This document shows, piece after piece, positions 18,623 through 30,324 of a stretch of DNA of 64,000 bases. Source of the stretch: Psychrobium sp. MM17-31 (GTDB lineage Bacteria > Pseudomonadota > Gammaproteobacteria > Enterobacterales > Psychrobiaceae); the NCBI RefSeq assembly GCF_022347785.1, contig NZ_JAKRGA010000001.1:62001-126000 (forward strand), read 5' to 3'. The position numbers and the translations under genes are program-made. The notes under the pieces are model-generated. The model saw nothing but the letters and a program-made list of their open reading frames with translations. It searched no databases and had not been told where the DNA came from. How positions within the stretch are numbered: position 1 is the first letter of the stretch; each line of letters starts with the position of its first letter.

Positions 18623-19042
18623 ATGATAGAAATAATCAAAACCACAGATCTCAAAGCAGCTGCACAGTTCACTTTAGACAACATGCAAGTCTATTATCAA
18701 ATGTATGATGTTGACTGGCAGCTAGATGATGTTTATCAAGCCACCAAGGCGCTAGATAATTACGATATACTAGTCGATGGTAAGCGAGTTGGCGTGCTGC
18801 GTTTATCATTTGACGATAACACTTGTCAGCTGCGTGATATTCAAATTGGCAGCGCCCATCAAAGCAAAGGCTATGGCGCACAAGTGATCGAACTGGTGAA
18901 GAATATGGCGAAGGAACAGGATTGCAGTACTATCGAGTTAAAAGTATTCCAACGCAGCGCAGCTCATAAGCTTTATAGCCGCGTTGGTTTTACTGTAGAT
19001 AAAGAAGACGAAAAGTTTTACTACATGAGCCTAACGCTTTAA
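18623..19042 (+). CDS. GNAT family N-acetyltransferase
   Basis: A 139-residue acetyltransferase with the acetyl-CoA motif region LRDIQIGSAHQSKGYGAQVIELV (motif A, Q/R-x-x-G-x-G/A form SKGYGA) and a C-terminal motif B segment AHKLYSRVGFTVDKEDEKFYYM. GNAT enzymes transfer acetyl groups to amines of proteins, antibiotics or metabolites; nothing points to the substrate. It is 95 bases downstream of the antiporter gene and convergent with thiH, from which it is separated by only 21 bases with no clear terminator. Confidence 0.9.
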   Translation: MIEIIKTTDLKAAAQFTLDNMQVYYQMYDVDWQLDDVYQATKALDNYDILVDGKRVGVLRLSFDDNTCQLRDIQIGSAHQSKGYGAQVIELVKNMAKEQDCSTIELKVFQRSAAHKLYSRVGFTVDKEDEKFYYMSLTL

Positions 19043-19063
19043 TGTGGCTCAACATAACAAGGC

Positions 19064-20218
19064 TTAAGAAACAAGCCCCTGCTGCCAATCCTTCCACACC
19101 ACTTGATAACCCTTATCAGTGATCATTTGCGCCACCTCATCGACGCTGCGGTTGTCATCGATGCTAAATTGCTCTAGTGATTTATCGTCATTAGCGTAGC
19201 CGCCGGGCTGAGTTTTCGACTCGGCGCTCATTGAAGTAATCCCTAGTGCCATCATGTTATTGCGAAAGACTGCTGACTCTCGAGTCGACAACGATAATTC
19301 CACCTGCTGATTAAAGATGCGATAAGCACAAATTAGCTGCACTAATTCTCGCTCGCTCATTGGCGAGTTAACTTCACCGCCACCTTCACAAGGACGTAAT
19401 CGTGGGAATGCCAGCGAGAATTTCATGCTCCAAAACTGCTTTTCTAAAAAGCGTAATTGCTTAGCCACATAAAAAGCGTCGGTACGCCAATCTTCAAGCC
19501 CCAATAAACAGCCCAAGCCCACTTTATTAATCCCAGCGCGTCCTACTCGTTCTGGCGTTTGCAGGCGATAATCAAAGTCTGATTTTTTGCCTTTAAGGTG
19601 ATATTTGGCGTACTTTTCACGGTGGTAGGTTTCTTGATACACCAAAATTGCTTCGACACCGAATTGATGCAGACGGCGATACTCGTCTTCTTTAAGCGGC
19701 TGCACTTCCATCGCGATATGGCTAAAATATTCTTTTAGCACGCCTAATGCCTGCTCGAAATATTCAATACCGACCTTGCGCTCAGACTCACCTGTCACAA
19801 TGAGTACGTGCTCAAACCCCTTGGCGCGAATCGCCTGTGCTTCAGCGCGAATTTGCTCAACATTTAAGGTAGTACGGCGAATTTTGTTCTCCATACTAAA
19901 ACCACAATAGGTACAAATATTCGAGCACATGTTGGATAAATACAGCGGCACAAACAGCTGAATTGTTTTACCAAATCGCTGCTGTGTTAAGCGTTGACTC
20001 TCAGCCGCCATGTACTCCAAATAAGGCGCAGCGGCGGGTGAGATAAGCGCTTTAAAATCATCGAGTGATAAACGCTGATTAGCTCGGGATTTAGTTAGTG
20101 CCTGCGCAACACTGTTTTCATCAACCGCGTTAATGTCACTAGCCATGCGTTGCCAATCTGCCATTCCCACATGATCGCTGAAGCTATCTTGCTGCATTTC
20201 GTCGCTGTGCTTGCTCAT
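19064..20218 (-). CDS. thiH: 2-iminoacetate synthase (tyrosine lyase) ThiH
   Basis: A 384-residue radical-SAM enzyme that cleaves tyrosine to dehydroglycine for thiazole synthesis. The 4Fe-4S motif CX3CX2C is in MCSNICTYCGF (about residues 97-107), and the C-terminal half has the ThiH hallmark LAFPRLRPCEGG. It forms a complex with ThiG. Use of ThiH rather than the oxidase ThiO fits a facultative or anaerobic-capable lineage. Its ATG overlaps the thiG stop by one base (TAATG), which indicates translational coupling. It is the last gene of the thi operon. Confidence 0.97.
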   Translation of the reverse strand: MSKHSDEMQQDSFSDHVGMADWQRMASDINAVDENSVAQALTKSRANQRLSLDDFKALISPAAAPYLEYMAAESQRLTQQRFGKTIQLFVPLYLSNMCSNICTYCGFSMENKIRRTTLNVEQIRAEAQAIRAKGFEHVLIVTGESERKVGIEYFEQALGVLKEYFSHIAMEVQPLKEDEYRRLHQFGVEAILVYQETYHREKYAKYHLKGKKSDFDYRLQTPERVGRAGINKVGLGCLLGLEDWRTDAFYVAKQLRFLEKQFWSMKFSLAFPRLRPCEGGGEVNSPMSERELVQLICAYRIFNQQVELSLSTRESAVFRNNMMALGITSMSAESKTQPGGYANDDKSLEQFSIDDNRSVDEVAQMITDKGYQVVWKDWQQGLVS

Positions 20219-20994
20219 TAATCAAGAAATCCGGTAAGTGGACTGGTGGCTATTGCATGCTGCGCCTTTGGCGCCAGACCAGCAAGATAGGCGCTGCGCC
20301 CTGCTTCTACTGCTTGGGCAAACGCCTTAGCCATAGCAACAGGCTGATGTGAAACCGCCATAGCGGTATTCACAAGCACCGCATCTGCGCCTAATTCCAT
20401 CGCCAGTGCCGCATCTGATGGCGCGCCAATCCCTGCATCAACTACCACAGGCACTTTGGCCTGCTCGATAATAATTTCTAAAAATTCGCGAGACGCTAAC
20501 CCTTTATTAGAACCAATTGGCGAGCCGAGGGGCATTACTGCTGCACAACCTACTTCTTCAAGTCGTTTGGCCAGTACTGGATCGGCATGCATGTATGGCA
20601 GAACAATAAAGCCATCTTTCGCTAGCGCTTCCGCAGCCATTAGCGTTTCAACGGGATCTGGCATTAAGTACTTAGGATCTGGATGAATTTCTAATTTAAT
20701 CCAATTAGTCCCCAGCGCTTCACGCGTAAGCTGCGCCGCAAAAATCGCATCTTGAGCGTTTTTAGCACCAGAAGTATTAGGCAGTAAATTAAAACCTGCT
20801 GCCACCAAAGGTTTTAAAATATCATCGGTTTTTCCCGCGACATCGACACGCTTGAGTGCCATAGTGACTAACTCACTATTCGATGCTTTTAAGGCATCCA
20901 TCATCAAGTCGCCACTGGCGAATTTACCCGTGCCAGTAAATAGTCGGGAAGTAAATGTCTTGTCGCCAATCGTTAATAAATCACTCTTACTCAT
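20218..20994 (-). CDS. thiG: Thiazole synthase ThiG
   Basis: A 258-residue TIM-barrel enzyme that condenses DXP, dehydroglycine and ThiS-thiocarboxylate into thiazole phosphate. Diagnostic segments are [26 protein letters not shown] (Schiff-base lysine region), [14 protein letters not shown] and [25 protein letters not shown] start it at ATG 20994, one base after the thiS stop codon. The upstream open frame would overlap thiS. The ribosome-binding site GGAGGG is formed by the last two glycine codons of thiS. Confidence 0.97.
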   Translation of the reverse strand: MSKSDLLTIGDKTFTSRLFTGTGKFASGDLMMDALKASNSELVTMALKRVDVAGKTDDILKPLVAAGFNLLPNTSGAKNAQDAIFAAQLTREALGTNWIKLEIHPDPKYLMPDPVETLMAAEALAKDGFIVLPYMHADPVLAKRLEEVGCAAVMPLGSPIGSNKGLASREFLEIIIEQAKVPVVVDAGIGAPSDAALAMELGADAVLVNTAMAVSHQPVAMAKAFAQAVEAGRSAYLAGLAPKAQHAIATSPLTGFLD

Positions 20995-20995
20995 T

Positions 20996-21217
20996 TTACC
21001 CTCCAGCGATAGCGCCAAATAAATTGATATTATCGCCGTCACACAGCGAATAACTTGGCCACTGACCGCGCGGTATCACTTGATTGTTTACCGCCACCGC
21101 TAAAGTTGCGGTATCAATCTCAATCGTTTTTAGTACATCAGCAAGCAATTTTTTGTCTTGCGCCAATGGAATTTTTTGTTGTTGATTTAAATAGACAAAG
21201 GCTTGTTGGTCACTCAT
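20996..21217 (-). CDS. thiS: Sulfur-carrier protein ThiS
   Basis: A 73-residue ubiquitin-like carrier ending in the required Gly-Gly (NLFGAIAGG). ThiF adenylates the terminal glycine; a thiocarboxylate is then formed and donates sulfur to the thiazole. The start ATG overlaps the thiF stop by 8 bases (ATGAGTGA). The C-terminal GGA GGG codons also serve as the thiG ribosome-binding site. Length is at the upper normal end (E. coli 66). Confidence 0.95.
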   Translation of the reverse strand: MSDQQAFVYLNQQQKIPLAQDKKLLADVLKTIEIDTATLAVAVNNQVIPRGQWPSYSLCDGDNINLFGAIAGG

Positions 21218-22022
21218 GTTCTAACTCCGACATACTGCAAACTGTGTTGCACACTGAGCAGCTTGGATCTGCTGCGCGTATAAATTGATTTACGGAAAAG
21301 CTTAGACCGTCAATAAGGGTGATATGACTGGCTAAGGGAGAGGACTTACCTAATAGAAATTGCAATGCGCCATTGGCTTGATAGCTGCCAACAACACCGA
21401 CCATGGCGGGATTAACGCCAAGGGAGTTACAGTTTCCAGCACTCTCCTGTTCGGTGTTTGATGCACCAAACAAACACTGATAGCAACCGTGTTGGCCGTT
21501 GCCATCACTTTCCACTAGCAATAACTGTCCTTGCCAGCCAATCACACTGGCGCTAAGTAGCGGCATTTTTTGTTTAACACACCAACCATTCACTAGCCTC
21601 CGCGTATTAAAGTTATCGCTACAGTCAAGCACTAAATCGTGGTTTGTTAATAACTCATCGATGCAATCATGGTCTAAGTCAAGTGGCTCGATATGAATAT
21701 CGATTTCATCATTCTGACTAAACAAACGCTGACATAACTCGTCAGCCTTATTGAGATCGCAACTATCGATATCAAAAGCTAATTGACGATGCAGGTTGGA
21801 TAACTCCACATCATCACCATCGATTAGGGTAAGATGACCGACACCTGCACCCGCCAAATAGCTTGCGGCCACATTGCCAAGGCCGCCGCAGCCAACAATA
21901 GCGACTTTGCTATTTTTAAGCTTAATCTGCCCTGCTTCGCCCCAATCGCTCAGCATGATCTGTCGTGAATAACGTTCAAATTCGCTGCTGCGCAAACTCG
22001 TTGCGTTAAATAACTCAGCCAT
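21210..22022 (-). CDS. thiF: ThiS adenylyltransferase ThiF
   Basis: A 270-residue E1-like enzyme. It has the N-terminal RYSRQIMLSDWGEAGQ, the nucleotide-binding loop VAIVGCGGLGNVAASYLA, the adenylation DCSDNFNTRRLVN and two CxxC zinc pairs (CYQC near 180 and CSVC near the C-terminus). It activates ThiS by adenylation. The start at ATG 22022 overlaps the thiDE stop by 8 bases (ATGGCTGA), with GAGGGC just upstream. An in-frame upstream extension of 7 codons is less likely. Confidence 0.96.
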   Translation of the reverse strand: MAELFNATSLRSSEFERYSRQIMLSDWGEAGQIKLKNSKVAIVGCGGLGNVAASYLAGAGVGHLTLIDGDDVELSNLHRQLAFDIDSCDLNKADELCQRLFSQNDEIDIHIEPLDLDHDCIDELLTNHDLVLDCSDNFNTRRLVNGWCVKQKMPLLSASVIGWQGQLLLVESDGNGQHGCYQCLFGASNTEQESAGNCNSLGVNPAMVGVVGSYQANGALQFLLGKSSPLASHITLIDGLSFSVNQFIRAADPSCSVCNTVCSMSELEHE

Positions 22023-23576
22023 GGTCAGCGCCCTCGCCAACACAGGCTATAAGCTCGTCAGTGACCAACTCGGGATTATCCGCTTTAGTTATGGCAGTCA
22101 CTAATGCGACACTGCCAATACCAGTTGCCGCAACGGCTGGCACGCGCTCACGGCTAATACCGCCAATCGCGGTAAGTGGCACGGCACCTTTAAAGATATT
22201 CACTTGCGCCGCAAGCTTATCAAGACCTTGCGGTTTCGATGGCATATCCTTAGTTTGCGTAGCAAAGATATGCCCCAGCGCCACATAACTTGGCATAAAC
22301 TGCGCTGCCCACAAGGCTTCAAATAAACCGTGAGTACTCAACCCTAGGCGAAGTCCAGCACGATTAATCGCCGTCAAATCAGCAATAGCCATATCTTCTT
22401 GACCGAGATGCACACCATAGGCGTTGTGCTTAATAGCAAGACGCCAATAATCGTTAATAAATACGCGCGCCTTGTATTGCTGCCCTAAGGCTATCGCCTG
22501 AATTATCAAAGGCTCGGCTTGTATTTCAGGCAAGTCCTTGGCCCGCAGCTGAATCGTCTTAATGCCTTGCTTTAATAAACGCTCTAACCAATCGATGCTA
22601 TCAACTACGGGATACAGACCAAGCTGAAGTGGACACGGAGCAAAAGCAGAGTCATAGCTGGCTAATTGCTGCCAACTCATCTCATTAAACGAGACAATCT
22701 TCGGCAGGTTATCAACGCTAATATCACGGCTTAAACTCAGTGTGCCGCCTTTGCTATAGCCCAATGGTTGAGCATCGCGATAGGCGTTGTGCATTATTCC
22801 ACTAGCAAAGGTAATGGCATCACAAAAGGTATATTGCTGCGCCACAAAGCCAGCAATTAGGCTAGCGAGAATACAGCCGCTGCCGCGACGATTTTCGCTC
22901 TGAGTCAGCTGTTGTGATAACACAAACTGTTTAGCAGGCTCGGCGATGTATTCGCTGCGAGTAAGCGCTGCGCTTCTGGCGTAATGATCTATCATCAAAT
23001 GCGAATTGGTGTCCAACACATCTTCCAAATGCCCGCCTTTTAGTAGCACCTGGCAAGCAAACTCATCGCTTAATGCTTGGCTATAACGCGCTAAATCATC
23101 GAGTGATTGTGGTTTTTCGCCGTATAACTTCATCGCTTCTATGGCATTTGGTGTTAACAAGTCAACCTGCGGCATAAGCTGAGTGCTAATAGCTTTGAGC
23201 ATAGAGTTGTACACTGGCGCAGCATCAGCAGATGCCCGCAGCACAGGGTCGTAAATCACCCACAGTTTGTTATCCACTTCCCGCAATGCTTGTAATTTAG
23301 CGGCGAGCCAATTCACCTGCTCTGTGTTAGCGAGCAAGCCAATCTTAATCACACTTGGCGGGCACTGCTCTATAAGCGCCGTCCATTGCTGTTCAAGCAT
23401 CGCGATTTTCGTTTCGCTAATGCTAAAAAACGCATTGGAGTTTTGCGCCGTTACGCACGTAACAATATTGACACCATGGGCACCCGTTGCGGCAATAGCG
23501 CGGTTGTCCGCACTAATGCCAGCAAGCGCTGTTGGATCAACGCCGCCAATTGACCACACGATAGGTGTGTTATTCA

Positions 23577-23577
<1 letters not shown>
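22015..23577 (-). CDS. thiDE: Bifunctional HMP(-P) kinase / thiamin phosphate synthase (ThiD-ThiE fusion)
   Basis: A 520-residue fusion. The N-terminal ThiD ribokinase-fold domain (about 1-280) starts SIGGVDPTALAGISADNRAI and has the anion-hole motif RRGSGCILASLIAGF. The C-terminal ThiE TIM barrel (about 310-510) has QLRAKDLP, VFINDYWRLAIKHNAYGVHLGQ and ALGHIFATQTK. Together they phosphorylate HMP-P and join it to thiazole phosphate. The ThiD nucleotide/substrate loop (PTALAGISAD) departs from the usual PSGGAGIQAD. The GTG start shares one base with the thiC stop TAG and follows AGAGG. Fused ThiDE enzymes are common in this group. Confidence 0.93.
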
Positions 23578-25677
<2,100 letters not shown>

Positions 25678-25759
25678 CTTGTTTCCCTTCGCAGGTATTA
25701 GCCTGATCAGGTTCTACGGATCCCGCATTTGCGGTCTCAGCCAGTGGCACTCCGACAAG
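25678..25759 (-). ncRNA. TPP riboswitch (THI element) of the thi operon
   Basis: Read on the minus strand, this shows the conserved THI-box cores CTGAGA and ACCTGATC followed by AATACCTGCGAAGGGAA. A closing stem P1 pairs CTTGT (25755-25759) with ACAAG (25678-25682). Thiamin pyrophosphate binding represses thiC and the genes behind it. Confidence 0.97.
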
Positions 25760-25791
25760 ATTTCATCACAGTTTAACTGTGAAGTGGCGCT

Positions 25792-25821
25792 AGTATAAAA
25801 GCAAGAAATCATCAGTTTCAA
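25792..25821 (-). promoter_or_regulatory. Putative sigma-70 promoter of the thi operon
   Basis: On the minus strand TTGAAA (25816-25821) and TATACT (25792-25797) are separated by 18 bases, upstream of the riboswitch. Transcription would start about 25785. A short palindrome, CACAGTT-T-AACTGTG (25767-25781), then forms the 5' end of the leader. Confidence 0.6.
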
Positions 25822-25931
25822 GCATTAATTACTAGTTTTTAGTCTAAGCGACCACTGAGCCGCTTTAACGTCAGGGGATAAAATGCTAGTGTGTGCGCAA
25901 ACAATAAAATCACGGACTTGGATTTATCCCT

Positions 25932-27713
25932 ATGATAAAAAATAAGTTTGCCCACAAGCAATTCTCTTTAAAAAACGCAGCGTTAGTTACGCTATCGCTC
26001 GCATCTATGGTATCGGTCAGTAGTTTTGCCGACCAACCTAAACGCATTAACCCAAAGAAAGAAACTGCGATTTTTTCTCAGTTTGCTATTCACCATCCAA
26101 TTTGGGCTGAAAACGGTATGGTTGCCTCACAAGAAGCACTTGCTACGCAAATCGGTGTCGATATCTTAAAGCAAGGCGGTAATGCCGTTGATGCCGCCGT
26201 TGCTGTAGGTTACGCCCTAGCGGTTACGCTACCACGTGCCGGAAACATTGGCGGCGGTGGTTTCATGCTAGTTTATCTTGCCGATGAAAAACGCACTATC
26301 GCCATCGATTATCGTGAAATGGCGCCAAATAAAGCCCATCGCGATATGTATCTTGACGAAAATGGTAACGCCAATGCCCGACTATCACGTTTCCACGGTT
26401 TAGCAGTAGGCATCCCAGGTACCGTAATGGGCATGCAACATGCGCTGAAAAAATACGGCACCATGAGCACCAAACAAGTTATTGAGCCTGCGATCAAGCT
26501 GGCACGCGATGGCATTGCCGTTTCACCGGATCTTGCAAATTCACTAGCAGCAATGAATCGCCGTTTAAGTCACTGGCCGAGCACCCAAGAAATTTTCTAT
26601 AAAAGCGATGGCGGTAACTACAAGCCGGGCGAAATGCTTTATCAAAAAGAGCTAGCCGACAGCTTAGAGCGCATTAAGAAGCACGGCACCAAAGGGTTCT
26701 ATCACGGCGAAACAGCCAAATTAATCAGCAAAGCAGTCATCGATGCTGGCGGTATTATGACGGTGGAAGATTTAGCCAATTACCGCGTTGTTGAGCGTAA
26801 ACCAGTAACTGGCACCTATCGCGGTTACGAAGTGGTGTCGATGCCACCACCGTCATCTGGCGGCGTGCATATTGTGCAAATGCTTAACGCGTTAGAGCAA
26901 TTCCCAATCAAAGAAATGGGTGCCAATAGCGCTGATACAGTGCATGTGATGGCGGAAGTGATGCGCCGTGCTTATGCTGATCGCAGCCACTACTTAGGTG
27001 ACCCAGACTTCCATCAGGTGCCAATTAAAGGCTTGAGCAGTAAAACCTATGGTAAAGAAATCGCGGCGATGATCGACATGAACAAAGCGACGCCAAGTAC
27101 TGAAGTATCACCAGCGAAGAAACTACCATATGAATCAAATGAAACCACGCACTACTCAGTGGTTGATAAATGGGGTAATGCGGTATCAAATACCTACACG
27201 TTAAACTTTAGTTACGGTGCGGGATTGGTCGCCAAAGGAACTGGTATCTTACTCAACAATGAAATGGACGATTTCTCTGCTAAACCAGGCTCACCAAACG
27301 GTTTCGGCCTGTTAGGCGGAGAAGCGAATTCAGTTCAACCATACAAACGTCCGTTGAGCTCAATGACACCAACTATCGTGTTAAAAGATGGTAAGGCGCA
27401 TTTAGTAACAGGTAGCCCGGGTGGCTCTCGGATTATCACAACGACGCTACAGCTGATCATGAACGTGTTAGATCACGAAATGAATATCGCAACGGCAAGT
27501 GCGATGCCACGTTTCCACCACCAATGGTGGCCAGACGAACTACGCATTGAAGAAGGGTTTAGCAAAGATACCTTAAAATTACTTAAAACTAAGGGTCACA
27601 AGATCAAGCTTAAATCATCAATGGGTAGTACCCAAACAATTATGCCAACAGAGAATGGCGTATATGGTGCCTCTGATCCACGACGCCCTGCTGCGTTGAG
27701 TAAAGGACACTAA
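25932..27713 (+). CDS. ggt: Periplasmic gamma-glutamyltransferase
   Basis: A 593-residue exported GGT precursor that hydrolyses or transfers the gamma-glutamyl group of glutathione. It has an N-terminal signal peptide (cleavage near SFA) and the large-subunit motif GGNAVDAAVAVGYALAVTLP. The autoprocessing site is at Thr405 (NETTHYSVVD), which becomes the N-terminus of the small subunit. Substrate-binding segments MDDFSAKPG and RPLSSMTPT and the GSPGGSRIITT loop are all intact. It is close in sequence to E. coli Ggt. It stands alone, divergent from thiC, with a strong terminator after it. Confidence 0.97.
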   Translation: MIKNKFAHKQFSLKNAALVTLSLASMVSVSSFADQPKRINPKKETAIFSQFAIHHPIWAENGMVASQEALATQIGVDILKQGGNAVDAAVAVGYALAVTLPRAGNIGGGGFMLVYLADEKRTIAIDYREMAPNKAHRDMYLDENGNANARLSRFHGLAVGIPGTVMGMQHALKKYGTMSTKQVIEPAIKLARDGIAVSPDLANSLAAMNRRLSHWPSTQEIFYKSDGGNYKPGEMLYQKELADSLERIKKHGTKGFYHGETAKLISKAVIDAGGIMTVEDLANYRVVERKPVTGTYRGYEVVSMPPPSSGGVHIVQMLNALEQFPIKEMGANSADTVHVMAEVMRRAYADRSHYLGDPDFHQVPIKGLSSKTYGKEIAAMIDMNKATPSTEVSPAKKLPYESNETTHYSVVDKWGNAVSNTYTLNFSYGAGLVAKGTGILLNNEMDDFSAKPGSPNGFGLLGGEANSVQPYKRPLSSMTPTIVLKDGKAHLVTGSPGGSRIITTTLQLIMNVLDHEMNIATASAMPRFHHQWWPDELRIEEGFSKDTLKLLKTKGHKIKLKSSMGSTQTIMPTENGVYGASDPRRPAALSKGH

Positions 27714-27744
27714 ATTACTCAGTTTCTAATCAATAGAAATAAAT

Positions 27745-27780
27745 AAAAAACGCCCACCATATCAATGGTGGGCGTTTTTA
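27745..27780. terminator. Bidirectional terminator after ggt
   Basis: A perfect 10-bp stem (CGCCCACCAT/ATGGTGGGCG, 4-base loop) is flanked by A-run and T-run. It ends ggt on the plus strand and the DGSG lipoprotein gene on the minus strand. Confidence 0.9.
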
Positions 27781-27832
27781 TTTTGGTCAACAGTTTTAAT
27801 CAACAATAGACTATTTTTAATAGCACATATTG

Positions 27833-28702
27833 CTACATTGACACCTTACCGCGAATATTACTAGTGTTCACACCACCACTACCCGCTTCTTCAATCGTTA
27901 AGCTGCCAGCGTCTGATACATTAATACTGCCACTGCCATCTGAAATTGATACGTGACCGTTGATGCGGTTAATGTCGATATCACCACTGCCGTCATCAAC
28001 ACGAACGTTTCCAGATACGTCGTCGACATGAACGCTACCGCTGCCATCGCGCACTGTGACATTGCCACCGACGTGGAATGCTTCAATATCACCACTGCCA
28101 TCGTTGATTGATAAGTTTCCACCAACCTTAGTTAGATCGATGCTACCGCTACCATCGTTAATCGAGACATTTTCGGCAATGTCTTTAAGTTCAATATCGC
28201 CGCTGCCATCATTCACTGATAATTTACCGCCGATAGAGGCTAAGTGCATGCTGCCACTGCCGTCGTTTACTGATAAATCGCCATTGATGTTGTCTACCTG
28301 AAGATCGCCACTGCCATCGTTTACATCCAGCGATAAACGACTAGGTACTCGAACAACTAAATCAATGTAAGCGTGGCTATTTTTAAACATACCAGAATTA
28401 GTATCAGCCACGAGTTTTGCAGTATCACCGCTCTTATCTAATGTTAGTTTGTAGTCATTACCGTTTTCGCTACCAATAACGGCATCGACGGTGATTTTTG
28501 ACACATTGTTGTCACCGATGATTTTTAAACTGCCGCGTCCAGCGTGAACATCGAACTCTTTAATCGATGACAGATCTTCTAACACCAACTGGCGTTTAGT
28601 TTCATTAAGATCTTTGTGATTGTATTCATGGGCACCGACGGCAATAACACAACCATTGAGTAATAAGGCACTTGTTGCAACTGCGAGGGCTAATTTTTTC
28701 AT
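27833..28702 (-). CDS. DUF4097-like lipoprotein with eight DGSG beta-solenoid repeats
   Basis: A 289-residue predicted lipoprotein (lipobox LLNGC, Cys18 from the ATG at 28702; the frame extends back to a TTG). After about 100 residues of unique sequence come eight tandem 18-residue units, each with a DGSG turn (such as SVNDGSGDIEL), and a degenerate last unit. The residue after DGSG alternates strictly Asp, Ser, Asp, Ser through all eight. This looks like a right-handed beta-helix or 'head-tail' adhesin-like solenoid (DUF4097/DUF2807 type) at the outer membrane. The role is unknown. It is monocistronic, ending at the shared bidirectional terminator. Confidence 0.82.
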   Translation of the reverse strand: MKKLALAVATSALLLNGCVIAVGAHEYNHKDLNETKRQLVLEDLSSIKEFDVHAGRGSLKIIGDNNVSKITVDAVIGSENGNDYKLTLDKSGDTAKLVADTNSGMFKNSHAYIDLVVRVPSRLSLDVNDGSGDLQVDNINGDLSVNDGSGSMHLASIGGKLSVNDGSGDIELKDIAENVSINDGSGSIDLTKVGGNLSINDGSGDIEAFHVGGNVTVRDGSGSVHVDDVSGNVRVDDGSGDIDINRINGHVSISDGSGSINVSDAGSLTIEEAGSGGVNTSNIRGKVSM

Positions 28703-28853
28703 GTTCAATATTCCATTTATTTGTTGTAGTAATGATGCGTGCTAATAGCAACCATTAGGCCAGAATTTAAAACTGTTTTAATTCAACACTTTAATTTCGA
28801 ACCCATAACTTCTTATCAGAATAAATAGCGAATTTAACGCACAATGAGTCAAC

Positions 28854-29600
28854 TTAGCCAACGGGCAATACAGAATCATTAACACGGCGATTTACCGCTT
28901 TAATGAATACATTTAAGCCGACAAAAATAACACAACACACTATCACCATGGTGGCACTAATAGGCGCGAATAACATTGGCGCCTGCATCATCGTAGTCAT
29001 TAATGAATCTTGGTAGTAGAAAAACCAATCGTTTTCTGCGGGAAATGCCACTTCGTGCAGCCAATAGAACACCGTTTTAAAGCCAATTAGCCAACAAATA
29101 GCAATCAGTGACAATACAAAGGTAATTAGCTGAACAAGTTGCATTTTAATGGTGACAAATGGACTAACCTTACGTATTTTGTACACAACGCTAATCATTA
29201 AGGCAGTCATGATGACGCCACCAGCAACAAACAAATTATCAAGCAAATTGGCAACATCTTGTAAATGCCGTACTTCAGCATCACGTAGCAATGGCACATG
29301 CTGTCCATTGTACGGATAACTAATAGTCGCTAGCCCTTCCCCACCGTTATTGATAGCGGTAACAATTTGTGAAAAATACTCAAAGTGCTGCGGCATAGAC
29401 GTAGTGGCAAAGCCTTCTTTAAATCGATTTTGCGGCCCGAATTCATTAATCGTTTGGCCAATGTCTAACCACTGATAAAACGTAGGATAAAAGAAATCGA
29501 CAGCACTAAGCAGCCACCAAGTAATGAGCAATGCTGTCAGTAGCATCCCCAAACTGTATAAGGTATTGGTAATAAAAAAGATAAATGGGTTATTTTTCAT
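28854..29600 (-). CDS. Integral membrane protein, DUF1461-like
   Basis: A 248-residue membrane protein with four clear helices (about residues 8-32, 125-145, 153-175 and 212-235). An extracytoplasmic loop between helices 1 and 2 contains LLRDAEVRHLQDVANLL, and the segment before the last helix is NDWFFYYQDSLMTTMM. This layout resembles the DUF1461/TIGR01906 family, which has no known function. It is a single gene between two unrelated transcripts. The family assignment is moderate; the membrane topology is clear. Confidence 0.7.
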   Translation of the reverse strand: MKNNPFIFFITNTLYSLGMLLTALLITWWLLSAVDFFYPTFYQWLDIGQTINEFGPQNRFKEGFATTSMPQHFEYFSQIVTAINNGGEGLATISYPYNGQHVPLLRDAEVRHLQDVANLLDNLFVAGGVIMTALMISVVYKIRKVSPFVTIKMQLVQLITFVLSLIAICWLIGFKTVFYWLHEVAFPAENDWFFYYQDSLMTTMMQAPMLFAPISATMVIVCCVIFVGLNVFIKAVNRRVNDSVLPVG

Positions 29601-29748
29601 GGCTTAATCGAATCTCATTCTCTGTTAGCTCATCATAAACCATGTCAAATCAAACATATAGCTCAATATTGTTAAACAACCTATTAGAAGTCATATGGAA
29701 ACAATAACATCACAAAGAGGTTATTAATTAAATTATAGATTGAAGTTA

Positions 29749-29796
29749 GACTAGTCTCATCTGAATTAATTACAACCCATTGCCCAAGTGCAATGG
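29749..29796. promoter_or_regulatory. Palindrome and leader hairpin upstream of FMN reductase gene
   Basis: AGACTAGTCT (29749-29758) is a perfect 10-base palindrome. CCATTGC/GCAATGG (29777-29796, 6-base loop) forms a hairpin that ends just before the AGGAG ribosome-binding site. These could be an operator and a translation-control stem. No function is shown. Confidence 0.35.
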
Positions 29797-29808
29797 CAGG
29801 AGAAGAAT

Positions 29809-30324
29809 ATGAAAATTATCGCCTTTGCCGCAAGTAACAGTTCACAATCAATCAACAAACAATTAGCGGCTTATACTGCTGGGTTAGTCGACAACGCGGA
29901 AGTGGAAGTACTAGATCTCAACGATTTTGAGATGCCTATTTTTAGTGAAGATCGTGAGAAGGAAGTTGGACATCATCCGTTAGCCATCGCTTTTTATGAC
30001 AAGCTGTCGAGTGCTGACGCCATTATTATTGGTTTCGCCGAACACAACGGCTCTTACAGCGCAGCTTATAAAAATACATTTGACTGGACCTCACGCTACA
30101 ATCGCGAAGTGTATCAAAACAAACCAATGGTACTTTTGGCCACTTCACCGGGCCCAGGCGGTGCAGTAAATGTGCTTAAACAAGCGACAGATAGCATGCC
30201 ATTTTTCGCGGGTAACGTTGTAGCAAGCGTTTCAGTACCGAGTTTCTACGACAACTTCCAAGATGGTGAGATTGTTAATGCGTCAATTAAAGATCAGTTA
30301 GTTACGGCGACTTCACAGCTGTAG
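29809..30324 (+). CDS. NADPH-dependent FMN reductase family flavoprotein
   Basis: A 171-residue flavodoxin-like oxidoreductase. It has the phosphate loop IAFAASNSSQSINKQL, the middle motif FAEHNGSYSAAYKNTFDW (the family's PEYN-like active loop) and LATSPGPGGAVNVLK. Relatives (SsuE, ChrR/YieF and azoreductase types) reduce FMN, quinones or chromate with NAD(P)H. The start at ATG 29809 follows AGGAG at 8 bases; the longer frame is unlikely. It is transcribed alone, with a long AT-rich inverted repeat after it. Confidence 0.92.
   Translation: MKIIAFAASNSSQSINKQLAAYTAGLVDNAEVEVLDLNDFEMPIFSEDREKEVGHHPLAIAFYDKLSSADAIIIGFAEHNGSYSAAYKNTFDWTSRYNREVYQNKPMVLLATSPGPGGAVNVLKQATDSMPFFAGNVVASVSVPSFYDNFQDGEIVNASIKDQLVTATSQL

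Noticed and set aside
28056-28301. CRISPR-like regular repeats in the DGSG gene region
   Set aside because: The periodicity is protein-coding (54-bp units encoding 18-residue repeats), with no identical repeats and variable spacers.
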